Shown here: positions 35,450 through 48,460 of the stretch, one piece after another | Position numbering within the stretch: position 1 is the stretch's first letter | How the letters are laid out: each line of letters starts with the position of its first letter | Assembly: GCA_033239005.1 (NCBI GenBank) | Contig: BSQZ01000011.1 | Span: 2,728,501-2,792,500, forward strand | From: Lamellibrachia satsuma | Lineage: Eukaryota > Annelida > Polychaeta > Sabellida > Siboglinidae | Length of the DNA: 64,000 nucleotides | Direction of reading: 5' to 3' | Translations under genes and position numbers: made by a program | The notes under the pieces: generated by a model | Database searches by the model: none | The model's input: only the letters and a program-made list of their open reading frames with translations | What the model was told of the DNA's origin: nothing

Positions 35450-35995
35450 AGATTTAGATTTACCAAGATTTAGCAAGACCAAGACAAAGGCCCAAATGGC
35501 AAGTAGACAAGGAAACCATTGGCTTATGGAGAGTCCAACATGTTTCATCTATGTGTAACCCGCCCTCCTGAGATATGTGTCAACCTTGTTTTTAAACATA
35601 TTCACGCTGCTATCAGTTACACAATCTGAACATAATGTGTCCCATTCATTTATTGTCCTCTGTCAGATCGAGTACTTCCTGATATCCATTCTACGCTGAT
35701 CTTTTACTAATGTTACCCCATGTCGTCTACTTCTACTCTTTTTTAGAACAAATAGTTCTACTGTCTTTCTTGAGTTAGCAAAAAATAATATAAATATTTT
35801 TGTACCCATTCAATATCTTAGAAACATCAGTTTGATCTCCCCAGTACCTCCTTGTCTCTAAGGTTGCTAAACCACATTCCTTTAGGCGTTCTTCATAACA
35901 TGGCATCATTTCAGTTGCTCTCCTCTGTATTCATTCAAGCGTATTTATGTCCTTCTTACGATATGTTCTCCACGCTTGATGGTATCACTGGTCGG
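35450..35995 (-). mobile_element. Old 5'-truncated CR1 3' end
   Basis: This is a diverged minus-strand match to the 3' end of the CR1 at 28501-33332. Shared words include ctcctgagatatgtgtcaac, tattcacgctgcta and ctccttgtctctaaggttg. The LINE ends at a taccaagatttagcaagacc tail. Many substitutions break the frame. It predates the duplication: the copy at 50588-51132 is its duplicate. Confidence 0.85.
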
Positions 35996-36114
35996 ATTTA
36001 TTTATATTTACAATTTCGTTCTATTTTATTGTGCGACTAGTGCCACTGTCATCGATATATACAATGTTGGTTCGACTGCTTCGTAGGAATAAACTGAACA
36101 AATGCGTATTCATG

Positions 36115-36180
36115 GTTGCTTGATTTAAATCATTTGATTTGAATCATTGATTTAAATCATGATTTAAATAATTTTTTATA
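36115..36180. repeat. AT-rich near-palindromic stretch
   Basis: gatttaaatcat is repeated in direct and inverted arrangement. Because gatttaaatc is its own reverse complement, the region can form several alternative hairpins. Copies are at 51255-51316 and, expanded, at 58100-58200. Confidence 0.7.
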
Positions 36181-36785
36181 TGTTTTTTAATACAAAATCA
36201 CAAAGTGCACACACTTGTAGTTGTATTGTCACCAGATAGCTAGATAGACAGTCATATATTTTATGACATTGTGCATGTTTGAGCTATTCTCTTTCTGAAT
36301 ACAGTGAAGCCACACAAACTTGTCTTCAAGTCAGAAGCCCCGAGTTAAAGTCCACTTAGAGCTTGTGCTAGTTGTTACCAATTCAGTATGTTGACTCAAG
36401 TGAGACAGGCTGGGCTTAAATTGTTTAATACTGTACCAATTTGCGGTCTGGTTGGAGACCCATAGAGTACACAGAGCCCTGGACAGGTGCTAATCCATCC
36501 TCTCAGCAAACAATGATTATCACTGCTACAGCCACTGACACACAGCATGCTTTCCTTTCAGATTATGCAACTACAGGGGGTGAGGCCTTGTGGGCATTGT
36601 GTAATTTCTTTTATAAGCAAAAATCATGTACCCTCTGTTAAGACAAGTACCCAAATCATTTTGAATTAAACACGTTTGAAAGAGTTTATAAATATAAACA
36701 TCTATATAAATGTCTATATACCAGATATAAAAAAAAATCTTTTTTTAACCCTGGTCAACCAACTATTACATAACTTAATGTTTGG
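36181..36785. other. Composite-repeat body with possible old SINE
   Basis: agaagccccgagttaaagtcc at 36336-36356 is weakly like a tRNA B box, and gccctggacaggtgctaatcc at 36477-36497 recalls the ctggatgggacactagtcc region of the SINE at 7221-7570. This could be a very old SINE, but it is too eroded to define. Duplicate: 51317-51920. Confidence 0.3.
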
Positions 36786-37750
36786 TCAAGCATTAATTGA
36801 ACCGAAAATGGAAACGCTGAAAACTCTTGGTGAAATTTCGCAACTTTGTCATGTGATTGGAGAGAGTATGGGGGTCTCGCCAATGATAGGCACTTATCTT
36901 GGTCATGTGATTGGAGAGAGTATGGGGGTCACGCCAATGATAGGCACTTATCTTGGTCATGTGATTGGAGAGAGTATGGGGTCTCGCCTATGATCGGCAC
37001 TGATCCGCAAAATGGGTAATATTTTGATATCCATTATTTGAACCTTACCAGAACTAACTACTAAACTAATTCCTTTCAATCATTTGAACTAAAATATGCA
37101 TTTGTTTTATTAAATCGACTGCGGATGTTACATAAACATAAATATCTATATAAATGTCTATATGCCAGATTTAAAAAAAAATCAAATAAAAAATCCGATT
37201 TTTTAATTTAAAAAATCTTGTTTTTTCAACCCTCTTATTCTTATTTGATGAGTTTGCTTGAGTCAATTTCGTTGGTTACCCTGATTCCGGGTAGCCAATC
37301 ATATTCGGTCCAACAAAAAGTATGCTACAAGCGTGAGGGACCCTCTGATTCGCAGTTATTGCAAACTGTCTATGATCTCTTCACCCTTAAAGGTCCCTCA
37401 TTAATTCCATTTTTCGGTAGTCTCATTTCAAATTCATTTTTGCGAAAAATCAAACTTACCTGGCATCCTCTACAACATGGCAGCTCGTTGAAACGTGTGT
37501 ATGAAATCGCCAGACCAACTATAACCTAACTTAATGTTTGTTCAAGCATTAGTTGAAGAAAAATTGGAAACGCTGAAACCTATTGGTGAAATTTCGCAAC
37601 TTTGTCATGTGACTGGAGAGAGTATGGAGGTCTCGCCAATGACAGGCACTGATCTTGGTCATGTGATTGGAGAGAGTATGGGAGTCACGCCAATGACAGG
37701 CACTGATCTTGGTCATGTGATTGGAGGCACTGATCCGCAAAGTGGTTAAT
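36786..37750 (+). repeat. Two diverged blocks of a 54-bp minisatellite
   Basis: The unit cttggtcatgtgattggaga, then gagtatgggggtcacgccaa, then tgataggcac repeats about 2.7 times at 36855-36995 and about 2.3 times at 37610-37735. Each block follows a similar lead (attgaa..gaaa.tggaaacgctgaaa), so the whole block was itself duplicated about 755 bases apart. Open frames of 18-residue period (GHVIGESMGVTPMIGTYL) follow from the period. Duplicates: 51920-52140 and 52680-52883. Another block is at 63330-63505. Confidence 0.85.
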
Positions 37751-38841
37751 ATTTTGATATCCACTATTTGAACTTTACCAGATCTAAGACTAAAGTAAAT
37801 CCTTTGGATGATTTGAATTAAGATGTGCATTTGTTTTATTAAATCGACTTCGGATGTTACATAAACTCTTCGCACACTACATATTTGGACATCAACTAAC
37901 CGGATTTCCGATCAGCTAAATCACTTGAGAATGCAGTTTTAATTAAGGCAGTATGACCCCCCCCCCTTAAGGCAGTATGACCATGCTAACTGACTGTTGT
38001 TCAGTCTTTCGTGTGGCATTAAGAATATCGGGGTTTGCATTTCTTAATCAGAATTGATACCAGCTTAACATGTCTGTTTATTCTTACTGTTTACATTAAG
38101 AGATCAGTAGTTACGTTTAGATGATTATGTCACTACTCACAAATTTCAACATCCATTCGAGTGGAATAAAGAAAAATCGATTGCGTTCCTTACGAAATTA
38201 AGGCTGAATTCGATTTCGTTTCCATGCTGGCTTTGGGAACAAATTGCTCGACTGCACGTGCGGAGCGGATTTTTCATTAAATTTCCACAATACTTGTAGT
38301 TCCGATCAAATGCAATGGCTTTATTTGACTTCATTCAATCTGCGTGTCCCCGTCGATAAGACAGACTAAATATGGGTAACACAAAGACACGAATCGTTAA
38401 GGAGCAACGAAAACGTTCGTGTATTTCCCTGTTATGCAACCGTGCGTAATATTTTATCACTAGTGGATGGTGAGACTGGTTTGATGTTGGCCGATATTTA
38501 CAAACCTCGCATGCTTGTTTACACGCGAATGCGACACCATTCCCTTTGTCTGGCGCCTATCGCCTTGCAGGAAATGAAAAGCGTCGTTTTGATGAAACAC
38601 GCAAGCGTTTCACGCGAACGCCACCCGAGCGGCCTCTGACGTTCGCAGATCTAAATCAGACCCGTCAAATCGAAGTTCGACCCGGGCGTGACAGGTCTAT
38701 TCCTGGTATCATCCATTTGACAAGACTCCCGGCAGCCTGTCTGACGGTGTCAATTTTGGGTGGTGCCTTGTGCGCAGACAAGCTCATCAACTGCAGAAAC
38801 ACGATGTATAATGCAAATCTAGCTTCAATGTGCTTGGATTT
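37751..38841 (+). other. Conserved composite-repeat segment with coding-like frames
   Basis: The segment at 38130-38830 is kept in three places (here, 53265-53976 and 58960-59780). Frames in it read VDGETGLMLADIYKPRML and, one frame over, GAYRLAGNEKRRFDETRKRF then TRTPPERPLTFAD. The two could be one protein split by a frameshift. I recognise no family. A run of C at 37960-37967 differs in length from unit 2. Confidence 0.4.
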
Positions 38842-40052
38842 TTTTTTTAACAAGATTTAACAAGATTTGCCATCCAAGCCAAAGGCACAGATGGCAAGTG
38901 GACAAGGAAGCCATTGGCTTATCGAGAGTCCAACAATGTTCACCTACTTATAACCCGCCCTTCTGATATATGTGTCAACCTTGTTTTTAAACATATTCAC
39001 GCTGCTAGCAGTTACACAATCTGTAGACAGTTTGTTCCATTCATTTACTGTCCTCTGTGAGAACGAGTGCTTCCTGATGTCCAATCTACATTGATCCTTT
39101 ACTAATTTTACCTCATGTCCTCTAGTTCTGCTATCCTTCTTGAGTGAGAAAAACATATTTCTATCAATATTTTCATACCCATTCAATATCTTAAAAACTT
39201 CAATCTGATCTCCTCTTAACCTCCTTGTCTCTAGAGTTGTTAAACCACATTCTTTCAGGCGTTCTTCATAACTAAGGTCTCTAAGTTCTGGAATCATTTT
39301 AGTTGCTCTCCTTTGTATGCGTTCAAGCGTATCTATATCCTTCTTACGATATGGTCTCCATGCTTGTATACAGTATTCTAAACGAGGTCTAACTATTGCT
39401 TTATAAAGAGGTATAATTAACTTTTTTCCCTTGTATGTTATGTTTCTTCTAATCAATCCAAGAATTTGATTACCCTTTGAAGCTGCAACACCACACTGCT
39501 CTGAAACTTTCATATCAGCGCTTATTGTAACTCCTAAGTCCTTTTCTTTTACAGTAGTACCAAGAACAGTAGCTCCCATTTTATAGTTTACATTCAAGTT
39601 CCCATGTCCTGTATGTAGGCATTTACATTTCCCAAAATTGAACAGCATCTGCCATTTCTCAGACCATTTCACTAATCTGTCTAGATCGTTTTGTAAATGT
39701 TGTTTATCACCATCAGTATTAACCTTTCTAAACAGTTTTGTGTCGTCCGCAAATTTCAGTACGTTACTTGTTATACTCTCGTCCAAGTCATTGATATAAA
39801 TTAAGAATAATATAGGTCCTAATACTGATCCTTGAGGTACCCCACTCAAAACCGATTTCCAATTTGAAACTTCGCCATCTACTACAACTCGTTGTCTTCT
39901 GTCAGTCAGCCATTGTTCTATCCAGTCAGTTATGCTATCCCCGATACCATGGGCTTTTAATTTAAGTAGCAATCTTTGATGTGGCACTTTGTCAAAAGCT
40001 TTCTGAAAATCTAAGTAGATAATATCTACTGGCGATCCCAGTAGATATTATA
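38842..40052 (-). mobile_element. Young 5'-truncated CR1 insertion with snap-back 5' end
   Basis: Unit 2 has the empty site at 53976-53977, giving an insert of 1,211 bases. The minus strand encodes the C-terminal third of ORF2, open from 39987 to 38944: VPQGSVLGPILFLIYINDLD, FADDTKLFRKVNTDG, then RPRLEYCIQAWRPYRKK and on to the C-terminus. It lacks the frameshift of the full-length copy and otherwise differs by only a few residues. At its 5' end, 14 bases of the LINE (ccagtagatattat, 40038-40051) are repeated in inverted orientation next to 40019-40032. The tail is aaatcttgtt twice plus T/A run. Confidence 0.93.
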
Positions 40053-40119
40053 TGCAATGTATTAAGATTGTGTACATGCTTCAACGAACTGTTTACTGTG
40101 TAATAGCGCAATTAGTTAT

Positions 40120-42076
40120 AACAGCTAGTGAAGCATTATCGCAATACATGTATTACAATATCATTTACAATCCTTCTGATTCGTGCTTGCACTCCACGTT
40201 GGATACCAGCTAGATTACGGATGTACCATTGAATTTGTGGGGGCGAGTTGGATTTTCTAAATATATATTTGCCATATTGATGTGGAAATACGTGCGTACG
40301 GTTATCTACGCGCTTGCGTTCGTTAATATATTCCAGATAGTTATCATAGAAAAGCCGTTGCACTGCTGACAATACACATGTAGGACATTATACCAGGTAG
40401 GAATCTGACAAATGCAGGATTTGTTAAAAGAACTGTAAAGATTTTTTTTTACCTGGTATAGAGCAATTGTGTATTTACAATTAGCCGAGAATGGTGAGAT
40501 GTTCGAAATGACCCCATGAATTGGTTCACTTTGGTGAATTCTTAGACTACTGCGAGTAATTGTATTTTGTATCGTAAAGTAAAATATCCATTGACATTAA
40601 TGTTCTTTGTCTAACGCAATATTTAAACAAAATGGATGTCAAAGTCGTGGTGGCTAGCGTACGCGCACATGTAAGATAACCCACCAACATCGGACCTCTA
40701 ATTTAGAATTCGTTACAAGTTTTGTATATGTATAATGCATGGGAAATGAAGCTGAAAATGAGGTGTTACTTGTTCTGTACACATATTTGTATAAATCATA
40801 ACATATATGTACATGGTAATATTTCTTTTAACAAGATATATTATTGCTCTTCAGTAGAATTTATTAGTTCGTTATCGTTGCATTGTTTTCGTTTTTTCAT
40901 CTAAGTACGTTATGCAAATTAGGCATTCCCGTCCATGAGTGGTACGAACATTATTTGAAGTATTTTACTTCCGGGTTGTACGTTCTTCTATAGCTCGGCA
41001 TCCAGTCCTTGGGACTGATCAAAAGCGCTTTACACTTCACCCCCTGACATACCTGTTCATTCCAACTCGACTTCACTGAGAAGCTTTCAGCCACGCTACA
41101 ATTATTGCGCGAAGACTATTGGTTCACATATCCACCTCTGTCTGAAGCCAGGTACTCATGTATACAGATAGTTAGAGTTAACTATAGCAACGTAGATTGC
41201 TACCTCAACAAAATGGTTTTGTCACGCAAGTAAAATATCCTGGGCGGATAGAATATACATATAAATAACAATAACACATTTTTGTTGCCAAGGCATTATT
41301 TATACAAAGTGCAAAAAGCGGTCAAATGGTTGTGCTGGACATTTCATCGTAAGATAACCCAGCACTCCGGACCAACGACAGTTCCGAACTTCAACTTCCT
41401 ATATAAACCTGGCTCAGGCAATACAGTTGAAAATGTGGTTTCAATCCATTCCTGTATTGGCGCTTCGTTATATATGAATATACAATATATAGCTAAAATC
41501 ACGACATCGTAATGTTGCAAATAAAGGTTTCTATCATTTATGTTGAAAATAATTTGAAATGTCTTCATTGACGTATTGTTTTCCTATTTCATCGCACTCC
41601 GTCATGTAAATTGACCAATCCCGTCAACGAGTCATACTGCAACCAGTTAGCAGGTCATGCTCCACTGGAGCAACTGACAGTGTCTTCGGTTCGGCAGCCA
41701 GATCCACAGTCACTACTCGGTGACGATCTCGCGGTTGGGTCAGTCGTGACATTTCTTGGGACACATGTACTTTAAAAAAACCGATGGAAATAATATCTTT
41801 CTCAAAGGAAAAAAGTGGGGTAGAGGCAAAAGAAAGGGTTGCTTTTGTGTGGAACGGGTATACAAATTGGTGAAGTCTTGTGTTGTCGATATTAAAGCTA
41901 GTGGGCGTAATGAAAGCCTCAAATGTAGGGCACAAGACGTAATAAATGAGACGCCGATTTATTCCAGCCGAAACGTGTATGTCTCTTTTAGGAGCCATAG
42001 ATAAAGTATGACAGTTATCGTAGAATTTCGATTGGGCCCACTCAAAATTCATAGATTTGATGGGTGTCAATAAGAC
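40120..42076 (+). repeat. Family R copy 4, the most complete
   Basis: This copy carries all R blocks in order: gattcgtgcttgcactcca, cgtgcgtacggttatctacg, cataatgcatggg..gaagctgaaaa, cttcaccccctgac, gcaaaaagcggtcaaatgg, gcactccggacca, gtcaacgagtcatactgc and gagacgccgatttattccag. Minus-strand frames include AVQRLFYDNYLEYINERKRV and a 60-residue LSLRPLALISTTQDFTNLYT; plus-strand GKKWGRGKRKGCFCVERVYK. None is recognised. The 3' end is cut by the duplication junction at 42076. Confidence 0.8.
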
Positions 42077-43028
42077 GATAAGTAAGATAATCCACCAACA
42101 TCGGACCTCCAATTTGGAAATTATAACAAGTTTTGTATATGCATAATGCATGGGAAGTGAAGCTGAAAATGAGGTGTTACTTGTTCTGTACAATATTGGT
42201 ACAATTCATAACATACATGTACATGGTAATATTTCTTTTAAAAAGATATATTATTGCTCTTCCGCAGAATAGATTCGTTCGTTATCGTTGCATTGTTTTC
42301 GTATATATCATCCAAGTACGTTATGCAAATTAGGCAGTATCGTCCATGAGTGAAGTATTTTACTTCCTGGTTGTACGTTCTTCTATATCTCAGTATCCAG
42401 TCCTTGTGACTGTTCAAAAGCGCTTTACACTTCACCCCCTGACAGACCTGTTCATTCGAACGCCATCTCGACTTCACTGAGAAGCATTCAGCCACGCTAG
42501 AATTATTGCGCGAAAACTATTCGTTCACACATCCATCTCTGTCTTTGATACAGATAGTTATAGTTAACTGTCGCAACGTTGATGGCTATATCAGCAAGCT
42601 GGTTTTGTGATGCAAGTAAAATATCCTAGGCGGATAAAATATACATAAAGATAATAATAAAACATACTTTCTTGCCAAGGCATTATTTATAAAGTAAAAA
42701 GCGGTCAAATGAATGTGCTGGACTTTTCACCGTAAGATAACCCAGCACTCCGGACCACCGGCATTTAGGATCTTCAACTTCATATATAAATATAGCTCAT
42801 GCAATACAGTTGAAAATGTGGTGTCATTCCATTGCTGTATTAGCGCTGCATTATGTATGAATATACAACATATGGGTACAATCATGACATGGTAATGTTG
42901 CCAATAAAGGTTTCTATGAAATAATTTGATAATAATTGAAAACGTCTCCACTGCCGTATTGTTTTCCTATGTTTAATCGCACTCCGTCATGTAAATTAAC
43001 CAGTCCCGTCCACGAGTCATACCGGTGT
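42077..43028 (+). repeat. Family R copy 5 (duplicate of copy 2, right part)
   Basis: Nearly identical to 19899-20850. Its left edge is the duplication junction rather than a natural end of the repeat, so the block directly abuts R copy 4. Confidence 0.85.
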
Positions 43029-45951
43029 CGAGGGCCCAGAGTATCCCGTGCCAGGATTCTCCGCCTATTCTCGGCCTGCGACGAGTAGGAGCGGGCTAGG
43101 ATTCCGCGTTGTTTCTAAGGTGGTTTGTGTTAGTAATATATTATGTTTTCTAATATAATTGCTAGTACACATAACTAAAATGGAATAACTTGTGTGATTA
43201 TTTTCACGTACATAAATATATTGTGTGATTTAGAGCGCCGTTTTTGTAAATCGAGGCTAATTAGTATCGAGGCTATAGCGATGGCAGTGCGCGGCGCTTT
43301 TTATATGCTGGGATCATGCCTCAGTTACACTTCCTGGTGTGTTACAGATGCAACTGAGAATTTTTAGATGATTTCAATAGGCGGAAGAATTTTTGGCAAT
43401 TGTTTCACCACAAGGCACGTGTGCGTAGTATCCATGCAGAAATTGGTAAACATTGACGGGCATGACATGTTCAGTCATTTAAAAAAAGTTAGGAAAGTCT
43501 AATTTTGACTAAAGTCGATCAGCATGTCAATGAAATGATGATAACGGCAGGTAAGAAATTTCTTAATTTTTGATGGTCAAGTTTTCTTATAATCATGCAA
43601 AACGTTAACATGGCCACCAATGGGAAATGTAACTGTATGCTGAACCCTGCACTGCCGCGGTGTCGTGCTATTCTTTTGCGTTCACTAAATACTTTCTTCT
43701 TCAATTGGTGGTTGGTTATATCAGCGGAATTAATTGTTCGACATAATTCCCTCTAGAGTAGCTAAGTAGCCCAGCAGCCGAGGGGGTAACCCCTTTTTGC
43801 TTGACATAGTTTTTTCTTTGTTGATTATTCACCTCTAGCACATATATAATTACAGATTCATGTCTGGAAACATATAAAATAACATTTCGATTATGTCTGT
43901 ATCTTGTCTGGTTGCGAAGATATGATAAAAAGTTGATTTTGGCGGCCATTTTGGAATTTTTTCAAAATGCTCAAGGGTGAGAACTCCACACCCCTGGATG
44001 TCATTATATACATGCTAGAGATGAATATTCAACAAAGAAAAACACTATATCAGGCAAAAAGGAGTTATGTAAAAAAATGCCCTTTGGCTGCTGGACTAAA
44101 ATAGTCAGGTTTAGTAATTATTATGATTGTAAAATGTAACGTTTATTTATCCTTGATGGATAAGTATTTGTCCATATTAGGGCATAGTAGTCCTACTGCA
44201 GATGAGGGAGATTTAATGTGCAATACAGGGTTTTTAATATATTATATTCTGGTAAAATTGCTTTAATTTATAAAGCATGCCTACGAGGGGTGTAGCTTTA
44301 GACACTAATGAATTAATATGACCAGTTTAGATGTTCCTCTACGTAAATTGCTTATAAGTGTGTTGAAGTAACTTGATTTATATTAATTAAATTTATTTTA
44401 ATTACAGCATCATGTTTATTGTATTTTTTTATTTTCAGGAGTATAAAATAATAACATTAGTTTTATTTGTTTAATAAAAATTTGTTAGAATGAAACTAAG
44501 ATGATATCTCATTGTGTTCCCAATTAACTTCTTCAATGAGCCTAGTAAAATTTGTGTGCGAGTGAAACATGTTTGTGTCATCTGCAGATAATATGAAGTT
44601 AAATATATTTGTTGTTTTAACAATGTCGTTTATGTAAAAGATGAAAAGAAGTGGACTTAGTGTTGATCCTTGAGGAACACTGTCACTATCATTAATTCCG
44701 AATCTGACTTGTTATAAGAAACAAACTGTTTTCTAGTAATTTCTAAACCATTGTAGTTATACACCTGTTGTTGGGAAAATATGTGGCAACTGAATTTAAT
44801 ACACTAACATGTGGACTGACATCAGTTACATCGTCATAATCTAATTTTTTCTTCACATACATGCTTCAGAAACAAACTTTATCTTGTACAATATTTCGTT
44901 AAGAAGGATATACTTAAGGATATAATTTATGGCTACATTATACAACATCTTGATGATCATTAAGTTTTATAAAAATTTTCCGACAAATACGCTCTTACAG
45001 GACCCAACTCATCCACCTACACCACACATTACCTAGATTAGTATGTTGATAACAAACCCAGGTTGATATGGTAATCATGGAACTCTCGACGGCCTTACTG
45101 TAAAGAACAGACAGTTATTTCATAAAATCAACAACTTTGGTATTACTAGAAACACATTCAACTTATTGGAATGAACTGCCATCAATCAATGCCAATATTT
45201 TAAGATATCGTACCTTGACAACTTCATATAAGAAACGTCAAAGCACCTACATAACCAAATTTGTTGGCTACTAGCTAACTAACCTATAGTTAGACCCATG
45301 AGAATATCATACAGATCTGAAATGGAACCAACATTTCAACCAAACCACAAATACTATGTCATTATTATACTAAGCCTCGTGAGATTGAAGGTGCAATTAT
45401 ACAAATTATTATAAACAACTAAAGGAAATATTTGCTAGTGTGCTAGTGTAATATCAAGAAAAATTGTATTTTAACAATTATTTTAACACTTAGTAGTTGT
45501 AACAAAGTTGATATGGCATGTAAATTGTTGGCTGTTTCCATATTGTTTCAACGGCGTACAAATTATGCTGATAAATTCAAAATAGCTTATATGCATATTG
45601 CAAATAATAAACCTAAATAGTATGTACATTTTTAGTAAACAAATGCACAACAATTTATTGGTATCTAACAGAATATCAACAAACAAAAGAATGCAATAAA
45701 TGTGGTCTAAGGTAGAATATCTGTTTGTTGTCCTCTGTTGGCATGGTTACACTCATTGCATAGTCTCAATTCACTTTCAGACATGCACAGTCTCAATTCA
45801 GCTGGGCTGTACATTAGAAGTACACTAGATAGAAATAGATGGGTGGCCACTTTACAGAAGTACCTGTGGTAGATCAATACAGATTTAAATTGACAAAATA
45901 AAACAGACTGATAGGGTGGCAATTTTCAAGGGGTGGCTACTTTGAAGTGTT
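43029..45951. other. Duplicate of 20851-23771: inverted repeat and LINE fragments
   Basis: Matches unit 1 at offset 22178-22180 with scattered single-base differences. It holds the inverted repeat at 43767-44099, the minus-strand reverse-transcriptase fragment at 44498-44738 and the plus-strand LINE C-terminus at 44978-45288. Nothing new compared with unit 1. Confidence 0.8.
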
Positions 45952-46865
45952 CTACTGTATTCTGTTTTGACATTCTTCACAGTAGAAATCTACTGGCTTT
46001 TTCAACAATTTAGCACAATGAAAGTGCCATCAAGAGAAGCAATTCTCACATTCCACCCAGTCCACATGTTCTCTGTTGGGCTGGCAGGTGGGATTGCAGC
46101 AGGAATCCTTTTCGTCCTGTTCCACCTATCGGGCATGCACAAAGTGTCTGTAGTAGTATGGTCTGGGCCTGACCCATTACACCAACAGCCACATCCTTCA
46201 CCAAAGACTCAGAATTCTGCAATAATGATTCGTGTTTTCATTTAATAATACTGTAATCAATTATATTATTATGCCTGGTCTGACCTGTTACCACATTTCT
46301 ATCAGTAGGCTTTGGACTTGAGAGGTACCAGATAATTAATCTGAACCATGACTTGGTGCAAAAGAGTGACACCTAGTGATTTACTTGATTACTTTTAAAA
46401 TATTAAATGCATATTGGTTGTTAGTACAACATATCAATTTTGAATCTCATTTCACAGATGGAAGGCATTAAACCATAAGAAAGGTTTACCGTAAGGACAA
46501 ATATCCCACAGCTTGATCCGCCTACTTGCTGTCTGCAGGGCACGTGGCATGTTTCCCAGTCAGCGAGTTCTCTCTCAACTTTCTTGGAACGCATCTTCAT
46601 ATAGCTCCTTCAATGACAGAGTCATAGAAATACAAGGATTCTAGATGGCTGCAGGTACTTAGGGCTTCCCACCACCACTATTTTTTCTTAAACTATGACT
46701 CATGCATATTGTTTTTTTTAGATATACCTTACAGTTTAGTTATATAGATCCATTTGTGTATCATTCAAATAAACAGTCATATATTATAGTTGGCTAATAC
46801 AATGAGGAGTACAATAAACAGCAGATTGGTACAACTTAATACAAATGGATCAAGGATATATATTC

Positions 46866-46885
46866 ATATACAAGGTATATATATA

Positions 46886-46969
<84 letters not shown>

Positions 46970-47044
46970 TAAGAATATATATCCTTGTATATATATATAT
47001 ATAATATATACACCTAGTATATGAATATATATCCTTGTTCCATT

Positions 47045-47095
<51 letters not shown>
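46866..47095. repeat. (TA)n microsatellites, copy 2
   Basis: The layout is as at 24706-24925, with different run lengths and an extra interruption near 46905. Confidence 0.95.
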
Positions 47096-47100
<5 letters not shown>

Positions 47101-47598
47101 CACCTAGTATATAAATTTTTGTGTCAGTGTTGTTGTAAGGTTCATATAATACTTGCAGTGCAGAATATATTATGACCAAATACTTTTAAATGTCTTTGTA
47201 AATATTACAAATAAATATTATTCGGGCAGAGCACACTTTCATATGGATGATTATGTCCATATCAGACTTAAAATGAAGTTGTGGTATATAAATTAATCCT
47301 CACTTCCATCTGTCTACGAATGAGAGGCACCATATTTTGGAGAGTTGATTGAGTTTACGACACACACTTGTCGACTCTGAGTGTTGGCAACAACAAACAT
47401 CCAATGCTCCCCTGCATCTACTTGGAGTGGATTTGTGGAAGCATAGCAGCACAAGGGCACAATCACATACTTGAAACTGGACAGGTGCACCTGAAAAGCA
47501 TGAATACTTTATAGTAACTGTTGTATATTGAACTAAAGGTAACTTACAAAGGAATATATTGTTTAATATACCACAACAGTTACTATAGTAGTGGTTAT

Positions 47599-47613
47599 AG
47601 CAGCAGCAGCAAT

Positions 47614-47649
<36 letters not shown>
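47599..47649. repeat. CAG/CTG repeat, 4 + 12 units
   Basis: The count is (AGC)4 AAT (AGC)12. The same AAT interruption occurs in the 6 + 47 unit tract at 25441-25602, which shows the two tracts are paralogous and differ by 37 units. Confidence 0.97.
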
Positions 47650-47650
<1 letters not shown>

Positions 47651-48183
47651 GGAGAGCAATATTAACAGAAACTTTATATCACCATTGTTATGACTTTGAT
47701 TTTCAATGGGCCATTATTGTCACACGCTCCAACATTTGCAATTATAATTATATATCTTTAAATAAAATACACAATTCACAACAATAATAAATATTATATA
47801 TTATACAAATAAAAATAAATACATAAAATGTTGCTACAATTTAAAAACAACAATCAATTTACCAATTATATAAAGAAATAATAAAAAATAAATACATATT
47901 AATTAAAATAATTTACTAGTAAACAGGGTAATTGGTGCAATCTTAGTCACTATTGTCATTAATTATTGTCAGACACATGCACAACTAAACAAATAGGTCT
48001 ATGAGAGACCAATCTACTAACTCGGTAGAGTAGGTACTTTGTTTGATATAATTAATTACTTACTTTCTCAAACATCCATTCATGGTCTGTCTTGGCAGAC
48101 CATTTTAGGGCGATGTGACTTGGTAAAGGAAATAGTTGTCCAGGGTTCTCATGCGCAAGCGTAGATAGATACCCACTGACCGC

Positions 48184-48460
48184 CTGCAAACAAATGCAGT
48201 TATTAATGATTAAGTGTTTATAAATAAAAAGGTCAGATCACTGCAGTTGTTCTATTAAGTTTAAGAAAATATCTGCTGTAGCTTTGTAGAGACACCTTGC
48301 TCGCATGCTCATAAAAGTAAAATGTATACACATTGTGTTTATTCTTTGCAAATCCTGCTGAGTGTAGTCTTCATACAAAGCCTGCCTGTAAGTGTTGTGG
48401 TGGAATGCACTATTTTTAATTAACTTATTTTGTTGCGAAGGCATTATTTATACAGAGTGC
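48184..48460. other. Empty sites of two unit 1 insertions
   Basis: gagtgtagtcttcat occurs once here (48360-48374), where unit 1 has the 2.09-kb insertion. tacagagtgcaaaaagcggt (48451-48470) is the uninterrupted target of the full-length CR1. Confidence 0.9.

Larger units (their letters stand above)
45952..48183 (-). pseudogene. Ulp1/SENP-type peptidase with PHD finger, broken gene (copy 2)
   Basis: Same exons as copy 1: exon a 48183-48064, exon b from 47490, the Cys-bearing exon c around 46490-46607, and the PHD finger 46098-45952. Here exon a keeps a good acceptor (gcatttgtttgcag before 48183), which copy 1 has lost (tttggag). HWMFVVAN replaces HWMLVVAN, and CRQQVGGSSCG replaces CRQQAGGSSCG. 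The TGA inside the PHD finger and the TAG in exon b occur in both copies, so those breaks predate the duplication. This copy better reflects the ancestral structure. Confidence 0.7.

Noticed and set aside
41624..42193. 189-codon minus-strand ORF
   Set aside because: It crosses the junction between duplication units at 42076, so it is a chance chimera of two repeat segments.
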